64,000 nt of DNA, taken from Benincasa hispida. Its lineage: Eukaryota > Streptophyta > Magnoliopsida > Cucurbitales > Cucurbitaceae. A program made the position numbers and the translations under genes. Location of the stretch: assembly GCF_009727055.1 (NCBI RefSeq), contig NC_052350.1, positions 17,081,984 to 17,145,983 of the forward strand, given 5' to 3'. A model generated the notes under the pieces. The model worked only from the letters and a program-made list of their open reading frames with translations. It made no database searches and was not told the origin of the DNA. Positions 57,417-64,000 of this stretch are shown piece after piece. Every line of letters starts with the position of its first letter. Positions within the stretch are counted from its first letter, which is position 1.

Positions 57417-59556
57417 CAAATCATACGATTTTAATTTCCCAATTTGATTCGAAAATCAAAGTTAGGTGGGATTTTGTTCTGCATTTTGTTGTGATGAATG
57501 ATTTTGCAATTTTTTATTGTGGGTTTGAAATGGAGTGTTTTCAAATCTTGGCACTTTAGGGTTTATTTGCTTTAATTTGATTAAAAATATAAAGGGCCCA
57601 TTGTTTTTTTAGCATTTTTTAAATCCTATCGAGTCTGTAAAGTCTGAGTCTTGGTTGTGGGAAGCGTTGCTGATGATCAGGATGAAGAACGGAGGAAATT
57701 GATGTCAAATCGATGCTGTCAATGTGCATTCTATAATACAGCGTCGCAATGCCCCGACACGAGGTAAACATATTTTTTTCCCCGTAGCATCGGGATGCTA
57801 AAGTACAACGTCGCAACGTTCCGAGGCGATTGATGCGCGTTGCATGCGTAAATTAATCATATGTAATAATTTATGTCATATAGTTTTATTTAAAAATCCC
57901 ACCTTAGGATAAACATTATTCATGCATCTTATTTAATATAAGCGTTATATTATATAGTTGTATGAATATTCAACATGCTTATGTATTTTTAATATAAGAG
58001 ATATTATAATGGCATGTTTTATAGTTTCATTAGTATAATATAAGTATTATATTATTAGTGAAATGCATGTTCATGCATCATTTATATAATAGTTATATGA
58101 TATGATAACATGTACATGTCCATGCATCATTCATATTATAAATGTTATAACATATAGTTTAGATGAATTGATGGATATTATTTATTTTTCATTACTTTAA
58201 TATATAACTATTATGCATGTTGTAATGAAAATAGAATATATGAAGCATGACACCACTTTAGTAAAATTATAATTGTTATAATTTTTAAATTATGTCATTA
58301 GATGCATGTATAGATTTTAATTGTTTCATTAAACTTAATAATTGTTATAAGTTAAATGAAATTAAAATTAAAATCTATAATAAATAGTTTCATGCAAACG
58401 TAGGCTAAATCATTTTTAAATAGTTTAAAAATTGATTTCACCATTAGACCTATGTTTTTTTTTTTAAAAAAAAAAAACTAATACGATTAGAAATATGATT
58501 AATCTTTTAGTTTTGTTTAATAGGATTAAAGTAGAGTTTAGATAAAATATTAAATTTATAATAAATTTATCTATAAGAGATCTTTGTCTAAGGAAAGTTA
58601 TACCTAGGATGGGGTTTTTAAGTTGACGGAAATAGAATACTCCTATCTGGGAATCTACCTGAAAGGTGAATTAGATAAAATTGTTATATACATGTAATGA
58701 ATGATTAGGGTTTATTAAAGTGATTAATAAACAAAAATCATTATTGTTCAACTATCTAATGTAAGAGTTATGTTGGGTAAAGTTAACAATAACTTAGATT
58801 GATTAATTAATCGAAATATATGAGTAAGAAACCCTAGGTTTTAAAATAATCACTGGGAGGAAAAAGATGTATATGATACGTGAATTTTTTCCACTCATGT
58901 TTTTCTTTTAATATTCACACCATGAGACTCATGCTTGGCCTTGAGGTACCGTAGGAGCGTCCCCTTTCGAATGATGCTTGCATGGGTCAATATCAAGGTG
59001 AATGAAGAGAGTATTTATAGTAAGTGAGAGAGGGATGTGTGTTCGTTGAGACCTTTCTGCATCGTGAGACCTTTTTTGGTTTGCATCGTGAGACCTTCTT
59101 GCACAACCTTGGAGGCACCCTGGAGCATCCCTCTTCGGATGTTTATGCATAGGTCAATGAGGGTGAACTCCAGAAAACAAATAGGATCGCTTTAGTTTTT
59201 GTCCTAATCGATATTTCCCTTCGGTTGGCTCATTGGGTAAGAACTCTAAGGTCTAAAATGGAAAGTTACACCTACAAGAAATTGTTAAGCAAGTTAATGA
59301 TTCTTGACAAATTGATGGTTACTTAATTGTTATAGGAATAAACAGTTATTCTGGTGTAATTGATTGGTTGAATGTCTCAGTTCAGTGAAGGGCAAATGAT
59401 CACTCTTTTGGTGGCTTTTGTCCTAAATCATTGAAATATCATTGCAAAACTAGATGTTAAATGAGGTTTCATTAAAATTTTGCTAAAAATTGATTAGATT
59501 TATTAGAGATGTGCTAAAAATCTAATGTAGATCAATTTGTTTCATTTTTCAGCAAA
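57417..59556 (+). mobile_element. Long untranslated leader of copia family B
   Basis: About 2.1 kb between the primer-binding site and the gag start. The first 1.6 kb matches 11098-12735 in order, with the same GC-rich patch (57640-57850) and repeated ATATTAT / GCATGCATC strings. Just before gag is TTTCATTTTTCAG followed by CAAAATG, which has the form of a splice acceptor. A small set of GCATCGTGAGACCTT repeats lies at 59060-59100. Confidence 0.75.
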
Positions 59557-60444
59557 ATGTCAAATTTATTTTTTTTGTTGTTTTCCTTTACTTGTTTGAC
59601 CGAAATTAATTATACAACTTGGAAAGATTCGACTATTTTGTGGTTAACGACCTTAACTTGTCTTGACTAAAGAATGTCCACCAGTTCCAACCCCTGATGC
59701 AACACCAAAAGTATTCGTGATACATACAAAAAATGGACGAAGGCTAATGATAAGGCTCGATTTACATTTTGGCGGAGTATCATCTCAAGCATTGAGATTT
59801 CCTCGACATAGTGGCAGAGTTATGAACCCACTTGTTCACTACATGGGTTTAACAGAAACCTAAAACATCATATTTGATGATGGTGTTGAGGATTCATTGG
59901 CCTTACAAGCAAGCAAATGGAAAATGTTGACAAGGATGAATGGGTTAAAGCCATGAATCAAGAAATGAAGTCTATGTACTTGAAATTCTATCTGAGAGCT
60001 TGTAGATAACCTGATGGGAGTAAAACCTATAGGTTGCAAAGTTGATCTACAAGAGAAAAAGGGTGTAGATGGAAATGTACAGACCTTAAAAGCCATTACT
60101 AGTTGCAAATGTCTATACCCCAAATTGAGGGAGTAGACTATAAAGAAAATTTCTCCCTTGTTGTCATGTAAAGTTTATTACAATTCTCTTGTCCATAGCC
60201 ACATGTTATGACTATGAGATATGGAAAATGGATGTCACAATTACCTTTTTGAATGGCAATCTTGAAGAGATCATCTACATAAATCAACTAGAGGGATTCA
60301 ATTCAACAAGTCAAGAATAAAAGGTTTGCAAGCTCAATCGGTCCATTTATGGATTAAAACAAGCATCTCGATCTTGGAATATAAGATTTAATACTGCAAT
60401 AAAAATCTTATGACTTTTGATCAGAAATGTTGATGAGCCTTGTG
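59557..60444 (+). pseudogene. Ty1/copia gag start fused to RT (internal deletion)
   Basis: gag begins at the ATG at 59557 and shows NYTTWKDST and KECPPVPTPDATP (about 59665), the N-terminal gag motif of this copia type. Near 59765 the sequence jumps to the region just before and into RT: LRFPRHSGRV, DDGVEDSLA, KEWVKAM-type and QEMKSMYLK strings, then MDVTITFLNGNLEE and RSIYGLKQASRSWN (about 60230-60390). The zinc knuckle, protease and integrase are therefore deleted. It is interrupted at 60444 by a solo LTR and resumes at 63414. Multiple frameshifts. Confidence 0.85.
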
Positions 60445-61770
60445 TGTTACCACCCCACTCCAGATTACCCTCCTAACCTGGATGGAATGGTGACTGCAGC
60501 AGTTACCAACCCTTTTTGTTGGCACTTACTGCCTATCTTACCTGTTAAACCTTCTCAAACCCTAAATACATACATAATAACTCAGAACTTAACACATTTA
60601 CATTACAGGGTTTCAGAGCATTGTTTATACATAGATAATACAACCTAGTGAGCCCCATCAGGAATACTAGTCACTAGATAGACACATGTGTACTAACTAA
60701 CATAGGTCTTCAATTGCGCTTCCCTCAACCTGCTTCTTTGAGTGGCAGAGCAGCAATAGAATAGTCTTTTTGAGAACTGACCACTACCTGAAAGAAAACA
60801 TTTGAAAAACGTGAGTTAGAAAGCCCATCGAGTGACTTAAATAAAAACATAAATCTCATGCTTAAACTGAAAGCTCGAAAACATAATACTGGGACTAAAA
60901 ATACCAAAGCAAACTTGTTACATAAAACCTTTACAACCATTATAATCTGAAACCTGAATCTTAATTGAGAACCCTACTTCGATCTCTTTCAAATTGAACT
61001 ATGGCTAGGAGGGACCCCATATGTCGATCTCTTAAAAATATATCGATGGCATCTCAAAGCAACTTTCTCTAAAACATTAGCATTAATAACTACTCTTAAA
61101 CACCATTAAACATCATTATTCTTTAGTTGAGAAACGAGCATTACCTCCTTCTAGCTCCCAACGTTTGTTATCGGCCATGAGACCCATGCTTCGGCCTCTC
61201 TTTGTTGGTTTATGGCCTAGGAGACCCATACTTGCCTCTCCTTCAAAACTACCCACTGTGTACGTGGATGTTTCTAATGTACCGTCAACACCTTAGGTAC
61301 ATTTATTCAGATACTTTCTTACCTTCAGTACTACACTTTATTGTGGTTTAGGAATATCAACGCATGTACTTTAGCAATCTTAGGTATATAAACATAGCAC
61401 ATCAAAGCTTAGTTTTAACCCTAACGCATGCTTCATACTTTAAAAAATAAGTTGGCTTAAATCGTGTTGAATTAGCTTATTAAAACTATTAGCATGCGTT
61501 AAACATGGAAAACATACTTGGAAAACTTCTTACATTAGTAACATCATGTGTTGATAAACATTCATAAGCATTAGCAATTCCAAAATATCCTTCTAGCCTA
61601 AGAGAAGATATGACTGCCTTTATCCTTAGTTGAGAGTGAACTACTAGATCCTACCCTCAACGTCAACCTTAGTCGGGGAAAAACCCTTTTACTCAATCCC
61701 TCGACGTCGTATTACCTTTGTGCATGTGGTTAATAACTGAAGTACCGTTATACTTAGGTACTACTGCTCA

Positions 61771-61960
61771 GATACCTTCTTTCAAATATTTTTTAGTATC
61801 GAGCTACTAAGATACCTTCTCAAATATTCCTTCGGTATCAAGTTGGTCCGGTACCTTCTCGAATGTCCTTTGGTACCCAAGTTGGTAGATACCTTCTCAA
61901 ATGGCATTCGATTATCTGGTTGGGCAAGATAATTCTCAAATGTCCTTCGGTATCGCGTTT
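61771..61960. repeat. Five tandem units of about 39-40 bp in the solo LTR
   Basis: GATACCTTCTTTC (61771), GATACCTTCTCAA (61811), GGTACCTTCTCGA (61850), GATACCTTCTCAA (61888) and GATAATTCTCAAA (61928) begin units containing TGTCCTTCGGTATC or variants. Confidence 0.88.
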
Positions 61961-62482
61961 TAAGTAAAACTAGTCATTAAACAATTTAGTTGAACACTAA
62001 GGCTTAGTGCTCAAATCATCATACTAGTTCATCCATCAATACTAGTTCATCATAAAAATGGAGTTACTTAAACATACTGAAAGTATTTGGACAATAATCA
62101 CATATTTAAATCATGTTAATTCCATGGAAAACATGCTTTACTTAGCATGAGAAACAATTTTACAAATACGTTGCTTGGCACTTCATTTAAACACTTAGCA
62201 TGAGGAATATCTTCAAAGAAATCATAGTTTCTAACACTTAGCATGAGAAATAACTTCAAGAAAATCATGGTTTCTAAATCATTAAAACGTCAATTCATCA
62301 CATAGTCACTCATAGCTCGTTGGCCTCTTAACGGGTTATACGCCTCTCCTAGCTCTTCTTGGCCTGAAAGGACATAATTCCCGGTTAAACTACTTAGAAT
62401 TCCTAGCAAAATACCTCAAATAGAACTTTCATCATCAAAGACAACTTTATTAGCGAGATACTCATCATGAATGAATTCTTCT

Positions 62483-62568
62483 CATGAGCGAGATCCTTAT
62501 GAATGAGATCATCCTCATGAGCGAGATCCTTATGAATGAGATCATCCTCATGAGCGAGATCCTTTCAT
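62483..62568. repeat. 33-bp tandem repeat with GCGAGAT core
   Basis: CATGAGCGAGATCCTTATGA starts at 62483 and 62516, and a partial third copy starts at 62549. Looser AGCGAGAT copies continue to about 62700, ending in the inverted ATCTCGCTAT. Confidence 0.9.
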
Positions 62569-63413
62569 CCTAGCGACACTCACCTTTCCAGCGAGATTCA
62601 GCCCAATTTCTAGCGAGATTCCCTTCTAGAGCGAGATCCTCATCACAAAGTTAGCGATATTTCTTTCATTAGCGAGATCCTCATCACAAAATCTCGCTAT
62701 AATCTCCACGGTGAGTTGTTTGCTTGTTCTTCCCAAGCAGTTGTCTACTTATGCACAGATTCATAACTTAAAATCCAGACCTATTTTGAAGAAACTTTCT
62801 TCTACAAACATTTTATAATTGAGTTAACTTTCTTATCTTAAAATTTCAGCCAAACATTCCTTATATTTTGGCCTAGAGCTTCCAATCTTCACCTTGAGTC
62901 CTAATTAACCCGAGATTCTATCTCTTCTGTAATTTCATCACTTTCTGTTCTTCTTCTCCTGCGATCTTTCTCCGGCAAGACAACCTTGAAAACTAGACTC
63001 TCCCAGCTTCTAAATGACACCGATTTCACTAAATTTGCTCACGTAGATTGCCAAAACTAAGCTTTCGAAGTTCCTCTTCCTTTTAATCTTCCTGCCCCTC
63101 CCGAATTCAAGGATTAACCTCCACGTGCCAAACCAATAAGTGAGTTTCTTTATTTAATATGTTTTTCTTTTCCTTTCTCCATAACTTCTATAAAAAACAT
63201 GAATTTTCACTTATTAAATATTTAATATATCATTCCTTTGGCTAAACATACTTGTTTAGGAACTTAGAATTCGGGGTTTACACTTGGCTACACAAGAGCT
63301 TATTTCTTCTTGCTTCCATCCTCTAACCCTCCTAAAACATGGCTTCATTTAACTCATTAGGAGACATCTCATTACTTACTTTTACTTAAAGTAATTAGGG
63401 TTCGGGTTTTCCA

Positions 63414-64000
63414 TTGTGTCTACAAGAAAATCATCAACAACTCAGTAGCTTTCCTTGTGTTGTATGTGGATGATATCTTACTCATTGGAAATGATTTAGG
63501 CTTTCTGGCAGATGTAAAGAAATGACTAACGACCCAGTTCCAAATGAAATATTTAGGTAAGGCATTGTTTGTTATAGGGATCCAGATCATCGGGAATCAT
63601 AAGAACAAAACGATGACCTTGTCCTAGATATCGTATATTGACAAAATACTTGTCAGATATTTGATACACGATTCTCAGAAGGGTTTATTACCGTTCAGGC
63701 ATGAAATTATTTTGTCTAAAGAACAATGTCTTAAGACTCCTTAAGAGGTTGAAGAAACAAGACGTGTTGCCTATGCATCGGTTATTGGCAGCTTTATGTA
63801 TGCAATGTTATGTACCAGACCTGACATTTTCTATGTTGTAGGGATTGTCAATAGATATCAGTCCAATCCAATGTTAGATCACTGGACAATGGTCAAAACA
63901 ATCCACAAATATCTATGGACTATTATGATTATGTATAGAGCTAAGGATTTTATCCTTATAGGATACACAGATCTAAATTTTAGACTGCCTAAGGATTCTA
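63414..64000 (+). pseudogene. Ty1/copia RT to RNase H continuation, runs off window
   Basis: Resumes the copia frame after the solo LTR: VYKKIINNSVAFLVLYVDD, with the RT active site YVDD intact, then ILLIGND, QFQMKYLGKALFVIGIQI, a stop at LS*ISYIDKIL, MYAMLCTRPDIFYVVGIVN and GYTDLNF at the window end. Stops at about 63524, 63628 and 63742. It continues past 64000, so the 3' LTR is not seen. Confidence 0.88.

Larger units (their letters stand above)
60445..63413. mobile_element. Large solo LTR (2969 bp) with perfect TSD
   Basis: Begins TGTTACCACCCC and ends GGGTTTTCCA, so 5'-TG...CA-3'. It is flanked by perfect 5-bp duplications TTGTG (60440-60444 and 63414-63418), and the host copia coding sequence is continuous when the block is removed. 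It contains two tandem arrays and no coding domains. Its size and style fit a Ty3/gypsy LTR, but the family and the orientation are not settled. Confidence 0.85.

Noticed and set aside
61771..61960. CRISPR-like regular array (39-40 bp spacing)
   Set aside because: Units are tandem copies without unique spacers, inside a plant LTR.

Overview
The window is AT-rich plant nuclear DNA. Evidence for this: Ty1/copia and Ty3/gypsy retrotransposon remains, LINE tails, MITEs, CACTA-type subterminal repeats, a nuclear copy of plant mitochondrial cob, and one intact intronless pentatricopeptide-repeat (PPR) gene. A dicot is likely. The copia LTR style makes me think of a cucurbit, but that is an impression and was not tested. 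No bacterial or viral genes and no CRISPR were seen. Only one protein-coding gene looks functional: the P-class PPR gene at 47331-49613. Almost everything else is broken mobile DNA.

Layout. 1-12.7 kb is a nest of copia elements: an antisense LTR with a small piece of its own internal 3' end, a decayed sense copia gag-pol, an antisense solo LTR of a second family inserted in its reverse-transcriptase region with target duplications, the sense 3' LTR, then a truncated second-family LTR with primer-binding site and a long leader. 12.8-21.5 kb is gene-poor, with a Mutator-like MITE (perfect 9-bp target duplication), two other inverted-repeat elements, a LINE tail and a MULE zinc-knuckle fragment. 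21.8-27.4 kb is a copia element with both LTRs and a full set of decayed domains. 27.4-39.1 kb is AT-rich spacer with three more copia LTRs; one is a clean solo LTR with duplicated CATGT.

39.16-45.37 kb is the most unusual segment. CACTA-type subterminal repeats lie at both ends. Between them are a block of mitochondrial cob DNA, four exons of a PP2C phosphatase pseudogene with introns and splice phases still readable, an LRR-like exon with splice sites, and a 40-41 bp tandem repeat. This looks like a Pack-CACTA-type gene-capture element or its ruin.

46.3-50.5 kb holds an inverted-repeat element, then a short promoter with four site II motifs and a telo-box, a two-codon upstream ORF, and the PPR gene. 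50.56-52.0 kb is an antisense 5'-truncated LINE. 54.8-56.9 kb is a decayed Ty3/gypsy internal region. 56.9-64.0 kb is a third copia element (partial LTR, leader, deleted gag-pol), split by a 2969-bp solo LTR with perfect TTGTG target duplications and internal tandem arrays. The element runs off the window end.

A single N at 1252, flanked by a perfect 73-bp duplication, looks like an assembly join. All family names rest on motifs read by eye; no database search was possible.
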